Origin: VRUE01 sp035693025
GTDB taxonomy: Bacteria > Actinomycetota > Thermoleophilia > Solirubrobacterales > 70-9
DNA length: 20,463 nucleotides
Direction: 5' to 3'
NCBI GenBank assembly: GCA_035693025.1
Contig: DASSHI010000020.1
Coordinates: 1-20,463 of the forward strand
Of this stretch, positions 1 through 7,014 are shown in pieces. The notes under the pieces were generated by a model. The model worked only from the letters and a program-made list of their open reading frames with translations, did not search any database and was not told the DNA's origin. Numbering within the stretch: position 1 is the first letter of the stretch; every line of letters starts with the position of its first letter. Both the position numbers and the translations under genes were made by a program.

Positions 1-1
1 T

Positions 2-526
2 CCCTCACTCGGGCGCTTCTCCACCGAAGACCCAGTGCTCGGGCACATGGGAGTCGGTGTATCGGTCGATCGTTATCCCTATGCCTGGGACAACCCGCTC
101 AACCTCTATGACCTAAGCGGCCGCGATGTCTGCGGGACCGCCGGAGAAGTACCCGGCATTGGCGGTTTTCTTGAAGATGCATGTCACGTTGGCTCTTACC
201 ATCAGCCGGGGGAACCGACTACGGTGGAAAATGTGGAATACGTCGGTGAACGGGCGTCAGACTTTCTAAAGACCACGAAGAACTGGCTGTCGCACATCAA
301 TCTCGATCCTTTCGGGCACAAGAGTTGCGAAAAGAAGCTTATCTCTTCAACGAGTCCCTTTTTCCCTTGCGAGGAAAGTGAAGGCGGACTGGAATACAAG
401 AACAGTGAACCTGGTACGTTTGTACCCCCAGTTGATCCGATGGGGCCAGCTCCATCACCTGGCTCACTAATTCCTGTACCAGCGCCAACCTCTCTCCCGC
501 AACCTGTCACTCCATTCATTCCCTGA
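2..526 (+). CDS. RHS-repeat protein, C-terminal end with variable tip (5' partial)
   Basis: The reading frame is already open at base 2 and begins with LGRFSTEDP, followed by YPYAWDNPLNLYDLSG. This is the end of the RHS/YD-repeat core, whose family consensus is close to GRFxxxDP...YxYxxNNPxxxxDPSG, here with DLSG in place of DPSG. RHS proteins build a hollow beta-cage that encloses a C-terminal toxin, released after autoproteolysis at the core boundary. Everything after the core, about 130 residues, is therefore the variable tip. It contains four cysteines and ends in a proline-rich tail, and I do not recognise a toxin fold in it. The N-terminal bulk lies outside the window. The GTG at 35 is internal and is not the start. 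A small membrane protein follows 20 bases downstream, the usual place for an immunity gene. The RHS identity is firm; the activity of the tip is unknown. Confidence 0.85.
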   Translation, partial: PSLGRFSTEDPVLGHMGVGVSVDRYPYAWDNPLNLYDLSGRDVCGTAGEVPGIGGFLEDACHVGSYHQPGEPTTVENVEYVGERASDFLKTTKNWLSHINLDPFGHKSCEKKLISSTSPFFPCEESEGGLEYKNSEPGTFVPPVDPMGPAPSPGSLIPVPAPTSLPQPVTPFIP

Positions 527-546
527 CGAGCCAGGATCGATCCATA

Positions 547-990
547 GTGCTCACTTCGGCTGTCGGGTTTGTTGCGAGTGTCATCCTGTACCTCGCCGCC
601 ATCTATAGCTTTGTATGGACAGGAACACGGCGCATGGAATGGGGAGCACGCCACGGGGTTGCGCTCAGCCCTGAGCCAAAGGTCCCTTCCGTGGTCGAGA
701 TATGGAACCGGCATAGTGTAGAAATGACCGTGATTTACGGAGTTCTTTTTGTGGTACTCGCTCTCATCGATTTCACGATTTGGCAGCGGCTTGGATTTGC
801 AGCGCTTAGTGTCGTTGTGTTCGGCTCTCTGTGGGTTGCAAATAGTTCGATTAGCGAGGGACTACCAGGAGTCTCTTCAACCCGAAAGTCGGCCAGCAGT
901 CTTGGATATTGGTGCCTAGCGGTCGCCGACTGGTTCGGGTACCTTGGCGTGCTGTGCTTCGGGACGGCGATCATCGTGGAAGTGTTTTAG
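547..990 (+). CDS. Small four-helix membrane protein, possible immunity partner
   Basis: This 147-residue protein starts at GTG 547, 20 bases after the RHS stop. Four hydrophobic stretches are visible, at about residues 4-25, 60-80, 84-102 and 126-145, separated by short charged loops such as RRMEWGARHG. It is therefore probably an integral inner-membrane protein with both ends on the same side. No family motif is recognisable. Its place directly after an RHS toxin tip, its small size and the same strand fit an immunity protein, and membrane immunity proteins are common where the toxin attacks the membrane. That function is inferred from context only. The third-position GC is lower than in the pilus genes to the right, which fits a horizontally acquired toxin island. 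Confidence 0.6.
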   Translation: MLTSAVGFVASVILYLAAIYSFVWTGTRRMEWGARHGVALSPEPKVPSVVEIWNRHSVEMTVIYGVLFVVLALIDFTIWQRLGFAALSVVVFGSLWVANSSISEGLPGVSSTRKSASSLGYWCLAVADWFGYLGVLCFGTAIIVEVF

Positions 991-1069
991 CGACCCGGCT
1001 ACATTGGGCGGATGAGCGGATCGAGCATCGCGCAAGCGTATTCCGGCCTCGACGTTTAGGCTGAGGTCG

Positions 1070-1446
1070 ATGCCGAAATTGAAGGAGAAGGCTCCAGGAT
1101 GCGCGCGTGCCGAAATTGCCTGGCAAGGCGTCGAAGATGTAGGAGGTAGCATCGGCTCTGGCGCCGAAGATGCGTGGAATTGGACCGCTCCGGCACGCCA
1201 GTCAATAGCGAACCGGGCGCAGGATTCTGGAAGAAGAGCGGTTCTACGCTCGAAGGTGTCTACAGGTTCGCTGGCGGAAATTGGCAGACGTGCCTTGAGG
1301 GTGGCTCGGCGGGCGCGGCTGGTGGTTTCGTGATCGGAAGCGTTATACCGGGTGTAGGAAATGCTGCCGGTGCAGCAGCTGGCGTGGTTGGGGGATGTGC
1401 GGGACTCGTTGGCGCAAAGATAGGAATCGAAAGCCTGGTGGAATAG
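1070..1446 (+). pseudogene. Frameshifted orphan RHS tip (glycine-zipper end)
   Basis: Two overlapping frames each carry half of what looks like one protein. The frame from 1070 reads GSGAEDAWNWTAPARQ and reaches RAQD at 1223-1225. The frame used at 1174-1446 reads FWKKSGSTLEGVYRFAGGNW from base 1225, then a glycine/alanine-rich hydrophobic segment and CAGLVGAKIGIESLVE. Joining RAQD directly to FWKK gives a continuous plausible protein, and insertion of one base near 1225 would restore it. After the switch the first frame becomes arginine-rich shadow sequence. Tryptophan-rich DAWNWTAP-type segments followed by a glycine-rich hydrophobic stretch occur, as far as I recall, in C-terminal regions of actinobacterial RHS proteins, so I read this as a displaced, broken toxin tip. 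Alternatively, 1174-1446 (GTG start, 90 residues) is an intact small gene with a bacteriocin-like glycine zipper. Confidence 0.5.
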
Positions 1447-1448
1447 CA

Positions 1449-1802
1449 GTGGGTGTCCTGAACGCGTCCCCCAAGCTCAATCCCCGCGAGACAATCCGCT
1501 GGAGGTCTTTCGCTAGTCGCACCGCTAGTCGATGGCGAACCTCTGGCGGTAAGTTGATTCTGAGCGATCAGCGAGTGTTCTTTCAGCCAAATCGTATCGA
1601 GGTGGTAATTGGCGGAAAGCCATGGGAATGCCCGCTTCCTGCTGTGACGGGGGTCAAGGTGGTTGATCGAGATCGCACTTCGCTGGCGGGAGGCATGCGT
1701 GAGCGCCTAGGAATTCAGACCGTAAGTGGGGTGGAGATTTTTATAGTCAACAACTTGAAGGAGAAGATTGTGGAACTTCGCGAGCTCTTGGGCTTTAGCT
1801 AG
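1449..1802 (+). CDS. GRAM/bacterial PH-like domain protein
   Basis: This 117-residue protein starts at GTG 1449, two bases after the stop of the broken tip. Upstream codons in the same frame lie inside the previous coding region and look like shadow sequence. It reads as one small beta-rich domain: a polar strand around NPRETIRWRS, then GGKLILSDQRVFFQPNR, a tryptophan strand (KPWECPLPAVTGVKVVD), a short basic loop, LGIQTVSGVEIFIVNNL and a C-terminal helix EKIVELRELLGF. The order GGkLxLTdxRvxFqP, then W-x-ipl, then helix is characteristic of GRAM/bacterial PH domains. No signal peptide or membrane segment is present, so it is probably cytoplasmic. As the last gene of the island it could be an immunity protein for the tip beside it, but nothing in the sequence proves that. 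Confidence 0.6.
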   Translation: MGVLNASPKLNPRETIRWRSFASRTASRWRTSGGKLILSDQRVFFQPNRIEVVIGGKPWECPLPAVTGVKVVDRDRTSLAGGMRERLGIQTVSGVEIFIVNNLKEKIVELRELLGFS

Positions 1803-1829
1803 GCTAGACGCTTAGACGCAACGTTATCC

Positions 1830-1856
1830 ACCCGCCCGGTGTAGCCAGGCGGGTTT
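1830..1856 (+). terminator. Hairpin terminator candidate closing the RHS island
   Basis: Arms 1830-1839 and 1845-1854 form a 10-bp stem with one C/A mismatch and a 5-base loop. Only three T residues follow, so this is a weak intrinsic terminator. It sits 28 bases after the last island gene. Confidence 0.4.
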
Positions 1857-2251
1857 CAAGCTCTTGCTGGGTCGTACCGAGCGGAGCCATCCACGGCGAC
1901 CAGCGGTCGACTGACGACCCCGAGCATCGCGGGCGATGAACGTCGGCCGAAGAGTTCACTAGAAGCGACGCCATCGGGCGTGCGATCCGCGAACTGGACA
2001 GGACCGGCTGCTGCACTGCCGCGGCGGCTTCGAGATGCCGATGCGCGCCGCCCTCTGCTTCGCGCGGCTTTGGGGGCGCTGATGGAGCCAAGCTGGGGGA
2101 TTGCGCGCCGCTTCGGCGCCAAACCTCCACGGCCCCTCGTCGGCGCATTTGAAGTCCCGTGGGGGCTTCTGGGCTGCCAGTTTTCGGTAGGGCGAGCGTC
2201 TAGGGGGTGCTGAGGCGCTGTTGGTGCTCAAGGTGGGGGTGAGGGAGGCCG
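1857..2251. other. Intergenic stretch without a supported gene
   Basis: No frame here has convincing protein character. The short open frames are arginine/alanine/proline-rich and look like GC-driven shadows. A tight perfect hairpin with 6-bp arms and a 3-base loop is visible at 2105-2119. A Shine-Dalgarno-like gggagg lies near 2243-2248, in front of the next gene. A promoter for the PilX-like gene should lie in the last 150 bases, but I cannot place it with confidence. The stretch could also be decayed coding or repeat sequence. Confidence 0.4.
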
Positions 2252-3655
2252 ATGAGAGGGGTGATGGCTGGCATCGGCGGACTTCGGCTGCGCCTGCGGC
2301 TTCTCGCGCGGAGCGAGGAGGGGATGGCGCTGCCGTTCGCGCTGCTGGCGATGGTCGCGGCCACGGCGCTGGCGAGCGCGGCTGTGATCTCGTCGGTCGA
2401 CGTGCAGCAGGGGTCGCATCGCGATAGCGCTTCCAAGCAGGCGATCGCTGCGGCGGACGCGGGGGCGGGGGTGGCGATGGAGCGGCTCAACCGCTATTCC
2501 AGCGTGCTCAGCAACTCCGCCACCAGCAATTGCCTCGGGGTCGGCGTAGGGGGGACGTTGGTGGTGACTGGGGCCACGAACGGCTGGTGCCCCGCGATCG
2601 CCGGCTCGGTCGGCGACGGCACCTACAGCTACCAGGTGAGCGCGATGTTCGCGGGCAGCACGATGAACGTGGTCTCGACCGGCACGGCGAACGGAGTGAG
2701 CCGGCGCGTCGACGTCGCCTTTACGGCCGAATCGATCGACGACATCCTCAAAGAAGAGGCGCTGATCGGCAAAGAGGACATCAAAATTCCGGGCAACCCT
2801 CACATCCGGGTCAGCATCGGTACGAACGGCAACATCGAAACCTCTGGCAACAGCTGGGAAATCTGCGGCAACGCCCGTCATGGTCCAGGCAACGAAGGCC
2901 CGACGGAAGAAGAACTCGAATGCGGGGGCGAAGAAGTGGAACGCAACGTCGAATTGCCGTCCGTAAGCAGCTTCATGCCGACGGAAATCGAAACGGAAAA
3001 CGACGATGCGCGGCTCGCCCAGTGCGTCGTCATCACGAACGAAAGCAAAGAACCGCTGGAGTGCGAAGACGACTACTTCGAAAGCAAACGCACGGCAACG
3101 GAACCGTACGCCACGACGCCCCCGCCGGGAAGCATAAATCTCTCCAACCATGCGAGCCTGACCCTGGGGGGCGAAGACTATTGGCTCTGCCAGTTGACCC
3201 TTAGCGGCAGCTCGCACCTGATCATGGGCGACGGAGCGCATTCGAGGATCTTCTTCGACACGCCGGAACACTGCGGCCTCTCGTCGAGTCAGCCGCAGAT
3301 CAGTATCAGCGGCAACAGCGGCATCCAGGCGACCGGCTACATCCCCGAACTGGAACGCTACGACATGCTCGAACTATATTTGCTGGGTGGATCGGGCTCG
3401 ACCGTCAGCCTCGGCGGCACGAGTGGCTCGAACGAGGTCGTTTTGTATGCGCCCGAAAGCCAGGTCACGATCAAAGGCAACGCAACCTACAAGGGTGTGA
3501 TCGCCGCCGAATCCCTGGAAATCGGAGGAAATCCGACCTTCGACCAGGACGACGGCTTCAAATCACAGAGCGTCAACCATACGACGCTCTACTCCCGCCA
3601 GTCCTACGTCGAGTGCAGCGGCCCCGCAACCGTCGTGCCTGACGAAAACTGCTGA
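2252..3655 (+). CDS. PilX-like type IV pilus accessory protein with large exported domain
   Basis: This 467-residue protein starts at ATG 2252 behind a good ribosome site. The basic leader ends in SEEG, and the hydrophobic segment MALPFALLAMVAATALASAA (residues 25-44) follows directly. That is a class III (prepilin-type) signal, cut after Gly24. Position +5 of the mature protein is Phe29 instead of the usual Glu, and atypical +5 residues are known in PilX/GspK-type minor subunits. After an alpha-helical spine (to about residue 75) comes a long Ser/Gly/Asn-rich exported domain. Its C-terminal third has repeated beta-strand turns such as SISGNSGIQATGYI and QVTIKGNATYKGVIAAESLE, suggesting a short beta-helix or adhesin-like fold. 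About ten cysteines could form disulphides. It stands before the riboswitch-controlled pilin and is probably a minor pilin or priming subunit. PilX-like is the best label; the exact role is inferred. Confidence 0.7.
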   Translation: MRGVMAGIGGLRLRLRLLARSEEGMALPFALLAMVAATALASAAVISSVDVQQGSHRDSASKQAIAAADAGAGVAMERLNRYSSVLSNSATSNCLGVGVGGTLVVTGATNGWCPAIAGSVGDGTYSYQVSAMFAGSTMNVVSTGTANGVSRRVDVAFTAESIDDILKEEALIGKEDIKIPGNPHIRVSIGTNGNIETSGNSWEICGNARHGPGNEGPTEEELECGGEEVERNVELPSVSSFMPTEIETENDDARLAQCVVITNESKEPLECEDDYFESKRTATEPYATTPPPGSINLSNHASLTLGGEDYWLCQLTLSGSSHLIMGDGAHSRIFFDTPEHCGLSSSQPQISISGNSGIQATGYIPELERYDMLELYLLGGSGSTVSLGGTSGSNEVVLYAPESQVTIKGNATYKGVIAAESLEIGGNPTFDQDDGFKSQSVNHTTLYSRQSYVECSGPATVVPDENC

Positions 3656-3670
3656 GGCCTTCCGTCCGGA

Positions 3671-3709
3671 ATCTCGCTTTTGGGCCGATGAAGCCCAAAT
3701 TTCGAGGAT
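3671..3709 (+). terminator. Hairpin after the PilX-like gene
   Basis: A perfect 7-bp core stem (3679-3685 with 3693-3699, 7-base loop) ends in AAA and TTT. Outer partial pairing of 3671-3676 with 3703-3709 lengthens it. It lies just after the PilX-like stop and before the riboswitch, as expected of a terminator separating the two transcription units. The trailing T run is short. Confidence 0.5.
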
Positions 3710-3761
3710 CAAGTGTGCAGCTCACCGGTCGATTAGCCCTCTGTGATGAATCTGCCAGTGC

Positions 3762-3847
3762 TTCGGTGCAAAAGGCAAATCCGCTGTGAGGCGGGGACGC
3801 AAAGCCGTCGGAACTCTCACCTGGGAGTCAGCCGGGCTACCACCGGG
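3762..3847 (+). ncRNA. Cyclic di-GMP-I (GEMM-I) riboswitch
   Basis: The sequence follows the GEMM-I consensus piece by piece. P1 pairs 3764-3768 with 3841-3845. The conserved AAAGGCAAA lies at 3771-3779. A hairpin (3781-3784 with 3791-3794) closes on a GUGA loop, a GNRA tetraloop. The signature GGGACGCAAAGCC is at 3793-3805, a second hairpin lies at about 3811-3829, and AGCCGGGCUACC at 3830-3841 matches the tetraloop-receptor side. These aptamers bind cyclic di-GMP in the nascent or full-length 5' leader. Aligned by memory to the V. cholerae Vc2 aptamer, the ligand-contacting G20 corresponds to G3774. The G-to-A change at this position that favours cGAMP in some Geobacter aptamers is absent. 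The pilin gene begins about 70 bases downstream, so the likely output is pilin expression. Confidence 0.93.
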
Positions 3848-3915
3848 GTCGACAGACACCACGTGGCTTCACACGGGGCTCTGGCGCAAACGATTAGGAC
3901 CATAGGAGGTCACTA
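3848..3915 (+). promoter_or_regulatory. Riboswitch expression platform and pilin ribosome binding site
   Basis: AGGAGGT at 3904-3910, five bases before ATG 3916, is a strong Shine-Dalgarno. No T-rich intrinsic terminator is visible between aptamer and gene, so control is more likely at translation. A small hairpin, 3898-3901 with 3908-3911 plus 3894-3896 with 3914-3916, would bury part of the Shine-Dalgarno and the start codon. It is short, and the switching model is inference. Confidence 0.5.
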
Positions 3916-4431
3916 ATGTTTCTCCAGAATCTCCGGGCCAAGGTTGGCGCCCGGCTCAACGGCGACAGCGAGAGCGGCTTCACGCTGATCGAGCTCCTCG
4001 TCGTCATGCTCATCCTCGGCATCCTCGCCGCGATTGCCCTGCCGGCGTTCTTCAACCAGAAGGAAAAGGCCGGCGACGCGAAGGCGAAGGAGAACGCTCA
4101 CTCGGCCCAGGTCGCGATGGAGACGTATGCGACCGAAAACAACGGCTCCTACACGGGGGCTACGGTGGCAAAGCTCCAAAAAATCGAGCCGACCATTCAG
4201 GGCCGCACGGAAGTCGAAACCGGAGGGGTGAAAAGCTTCGAAGGCGAGGGGATCGAAGTCGAAGCTCCCGCATCCAACGAATACACGATTACGTCGTATT
4301 CATCGACTACCGGGCAGAAATTCGAGATTGTGAACGAAGCTGGCAAGATGAGCTATCCCTGCGAAGTAGGCGGCAAGGGTGGCTGCACCGACGACGCAAC
4401 CGAAGGCGGTGCTGGCACCTGGGGCGGTTGA
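3916..4431 (+). CDS. pilA: Type IV major pilin-like protein
   Basis: This 171-residue protein has a textbook class III signal. After a 21-residue leader ending in SG, the mature protein begins FTLIELLVVMLILGILAAIA, with cleavage expected after Gly21, N-methyl-Phe22 and the conserved Glu at mature +5 (Glu26). The hydrophobic helix continues into an amphipathic spine (QKEKAGDAKAKENAHSAQVA), the assembly core of type IV pilins. The C-terminal half is a polar globular head, and two cysteines (PCEVGGKGGC) near the end could form the usual pilin disulphide loop. Leader processing would be done by the peptidase at 9079-9831. A c-di-GMP-I riboswitch precedes it and a strong terminator follows, so it is a monocistronic, separately controlled unit as expected of the major pilin. 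Assignment as the major subunit rests on this arrangement; the pilin family itself is certain. Confidence 0.92.
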   Translation: MFLQNLRAKVGARLNGDSESGFTLIELLVVMLILGILAAIALPAFFNQKEKAGDAKAKENAHSAQVAMETYATENNGSYTGATVAKLQKIEPTIQGRTEVETGGVKSFEGEGIEVEAPASNEYTITSYSSTTGQKFEIVNEAGKMSYPCEVGGKGGCTDDATEGGAGTWGG

Positions 4432-4471
4432 TCGCCTGACCGCTTGGCTTGAGCTAGCAAGCGTGAAGCGC

Positions 4472-4506
4472 CGAGGGGCGGGCCTTGTGCCCGCCCCTCG
4501 CTCTTT
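4472..4506 (+). terminator. Strong intrinsic terminator after the pilin gene
   Basis: Arms 4472-4483 and 4489-4500 form an uninterrupted 12-bp GC-rich stem with a 5-base loop, followed by CTCTTT. It lies about 40 bases after the pilin stop and separates that unit from the beta-propeller operon. Confidence 0.85.
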
Positions 4507-4566
4507 CGGCCAGCGCCCAAGCCTCCAGGACTAAACGGATGACCGATTCCTTCCGATAGAGGAGCG

Positions 4567-7014
4567 ATGCGTTTCAAGCACGGACACTGCCTGCTCGCAC
4601 TGGGACTCTCCGCTCTCTGGGGGACTTCGCCGGCCGTCTGTCCTGCGAACGCCGCCGACGCGAACTTCAACGGCACCTCGGCCGATGGATCGATCGCCGT
4701 CTTCAGCACCACCGACAAGCTCGTCCCCGGCGACACCGACAGCAAGCGCGACGTGTACCAGCGCTCTTTCGACAGCGGAGTCGGCGCGTACGTGACGCGC
4801 GAGGCGTCGAGTGGGCCGACGGGCGGCAACGACGCCTACGACGCGACCTTCAAGGGGGTCTCGGCCGACGGGCGCGAGGTCTTCTTCTCGACCGAAGAGC
4901 CGCTTGTCGACGCGGATCGCGACCGCTCGGTCGACGTCTACGCTCACGATACGACCACCGGCAAGACGGTACTCGTCTCTCGCGCCGCCAGCTCGTGCGA
5001 AAGCGGGCCCTGCGGCAGCGGAACGGCGACGGCGACGTACCGGGGTGCGAGCGCCGACGGCCTGAAGGTCTTCTTCGAGACGAGCGAAAGCCTGACGCCC
5101 GCCGACGGCGACGAAGCGTCCGACGTCTACATGCGCGACCTGGCGGCCGAACCGCCGGAAACGGTCCTTGTCTCGCAGCCGGGCGCGTCCTGCTCGGGCA
5201 GCTGCGGCGACGGCAGCGCGGAAGAGAGCTTCGCCGGCGCCTCCAGCGACGGCGACACGGTGTTCTTCGAAACGACCGAAAGCATGACCTCGGCGGACGG
5301 CGACTCGACCAGCGACATCTACATGCGCGATCTCGGGGCCCCGGCGGTCACGACGCTGGTCTCGACCGCCGGCACCTGCCCGCCAGGGGTGGAAGCCGCG
5401 GAATGCAGGCCGAAGCTGCGCGGCGTCTCAGCAACTGGCTCGCGGGCGTTCTTCACGACCAGCGAACAGCTCTCAGGCGCCGACACCGACCTGAAGGCCG
5501 ACGTCTACGTGTGGGAAGGCGGCGCCCCGATCCTTGTCTCGTTCGGCCCGAGCGGTGGCAACGGAGCCCAGCCGGCGAGCTTCAGAGGCATCACCCCGGA
5601 TGGCCACGCGATCTTCTTCCAGACGGCCGAGAAGCTCACCGCCGACGACGAAGACGGCAGCGCCGCCGACGTCTACGTGCGTGACCTGACGGAAAGCACG
5701 ACGACGCTCGCCTCGCAGGCTGACCCGAGCTGCGCCGAGGCGGGAGGCTGTGGCGAAGGTCCCCTGAACGCGAGCTTCGCCGGCGCCTCCGAAGACGGCA
5801 ACACGGTCTTCTTCCAGACCGACGAAATCCTGGCCGCCGCCGATACGGACGCCGTCAACGACGTGTACGCGCGCGACATTGGGGCGGGGACCACCGCGCT
5901 CGTCTCGCGTCCTGCGCCGGACTGCGAAGGGGAAGCGTGCGGCGCGCCGCTCGTCGCGACCTTCGCGGCGGCATCGGCGAGCGGCGGCAAAGCCCTCTTC
6001 TCGACCGACGAGCCGCTTGCCGGCGGCGACGAAGACGAAGAAAACGACGTCTACCTGCGCGACCTCGGTGTCGGCTCGACGACGCTGGAGTCACGCTCGG
6101 GGATCTGTCCGCTGGCGGAGGAAAAAGGCTGCGACTCGACCTTCGCCGGCGCCTCCGAAGACCTTGCCCATGTCTTCTTCCATACGGTAGAGCGGTTGAC
6201 CGCTGACGACGTCGACTCCGACCTTGACGTCTACGAGCGCGAAGGAGGGCAGACCCGGCTCGTCTCGGCCGGCAACTCGGTCACCCTCGGCCCGTCGACG
6301 CCGGTGCTGAGCGGGACGAGCCCGGCCGCGAAAGGTCAGACGACGACTCCTTCGGTGCTCGGCCACGCCGATCCGGACACCTCGATCAAGCTCTACACCA
6401 CCGGCGACTGCTCGGGCGAAGCGGTGGCCGGCAGCGTCGCCGAACTGGAAGGCGCCGGCATCGCGGTCAGCGTGGCAACGGACTCGACGACGAGTTTCCG
6501 GGCCACCGCGACCGATGAAAACGGCGACACCTCTGGCTGCTCGAACGCCGTTTCCTATAGGCAGGAAGACTCCCCACTACCGCCGGTCGAAGAAGGGGGC
6601 GTTGGGGAAGAAGGTGAGTCAGGCGGCGGCGGAGGCTCTAGCGGCAGCGGGGTCGGCGGCAGCGGCCCCGGCTCCTCGCCGACGCCGCCGCCCGGGCCGG
6701 CTCCCGCCCCGGCCCCGACCTACGGCGAAGGGATCGCCTATGTCGCCCCAGTGACGCGGATCACTTTCGGTCCCGCGTTCAGGACTCGGGCACGTCGTCC
6801 GGTCTTCGGCTTCGCCGATGTGACGGGCCAGCCTGGCACGAGTTTCATCTGCCGGGTCGACCGGCGGCGCTGGCGGCACTGCAGCTCGCCGGTGCGGCTG
6901 AAGCACCTGCGCGGCGGCAAGCACGTCTTCCGGGTCAAGGCAAGGAATGCCGTCGGTGTCTGGGAGGCGCGGCCGACGAAGCGCGTCTTCAAGCTCGTGC
7001 GGAGACGGCGGTGA
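4567..7014 (+). CDS. Secreted nine-repeat beta-propeller protein with DxDxxxDVY motifs
   Basis: This 815-residue protein starts at ATG 4567 after GAGGAG. A Sec signal peptide (about residues 1-30, ending near PANA) precedes nine repeats of 50-65 residues spanning about residues 30-575. Each reads roughly F-x-G-x-S-x-DG-x-x-VFF-x-T-x-E-x-L, then an acidic loop D-x-D-x-x-x-DVY-x-R, then LVS, as in DGDEASDVYMRD and DTDAVNDVYARD. This is TolB/PD40-like propeller sequence, and the acidic loops look like calcium sites. After the propeller come an Ig-like domain (about 575-670), a Gly/Ser/Pro linker and a basic C-terminal Ig-like domain (about 720-815) with a CxxD...C pattern. The stop overlaps the next start in GTGA, so it is translationally coupled to the PilW-like gene. 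By operon position and metal-binding propeller it parallels PilY1, the pilus-tip adhesin of proteobacteria. That comparison is inference, as no homology is visible. Confidence 0.75.
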   Translation: MRFKHGHCLLALGLSALWGTSPAVCPANAADANFNGTSADGSIAVFSTTDKLVPGDTDSKRDVYQRSFDSGVGAYVTREASSGPTGGNDAYDATFKGVSADGREVFFSTEEPLVDADRDRSVDVYAHDTTTGKTVLVSRAASSCESGPCGSGTATATYRGASADGLKVFFETSESLTPADGDEASDVYMRDLAAEPPETVLVSQPGASCSGSCGDGSAEESFAGASSDGDTVFFETTESMTSADGDSTSDIYMRDLGAPAVTTLVSTAGTCPPGVEAAECRPKLRGVSATGSRAFFTTSEQLSGADTDLKADVYVWEGGAPILVSFGPSGGNGAQPASFRGITPDGHAIFFQTAEKLTADDEDGSAADVYVRDLTESTTTLASQADPSCAEAGGCGEGPLNASFAGASEDGNTVFFQTDEILAAADTDAVNDVYARDIGAGTTALVSRPAPDCEGEACGAPLVATFAAASASGGKALFSTDEPLAGGDEDEENDVYLRDLGVGSTTLESRSGICPLAEEKGCDSTFAGASEDLAHVFFHTVERLTADDVDSDLDVYEREGGQTRLVSAGNSVTLGPSTPVLSGTSPAAKGQTTTPSVLGHADPDTSIKLYTTGDCSGEAVAGSVAELEGAGIAVSVATDSTTSFRATATDENGDTSGCSNAVSYRQEDSPLPPVEEGGVGEEGESGGGGGSSGSGVGGSGPGSSPTPPPGPAPAPAPTYGEGIAYVAPVTRITFGPAFRTRARRPVFGFADVTGQPGTSFICRVDRRRWRHCSSPVRLKHLRGGKHVFRVKARNAVGVWEARPTKRVFKLVRRRR

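Noticed and set aside
2228..3271. 347-residue open frame on the minus strand across the PilX-like gene
   Set aside because: Its protein is Phe/Arg/Asp-rich without domains, while the plus frame has a clear class III signal and a ribosome site. It is a GC-driven shadow.
3859..3866. CCACGTGG as a parS-like site
   Set aside because: Only the CACGTG core matches; the flanks do not fit the 16-base parS consensus, and the site lies in the pilin leader.
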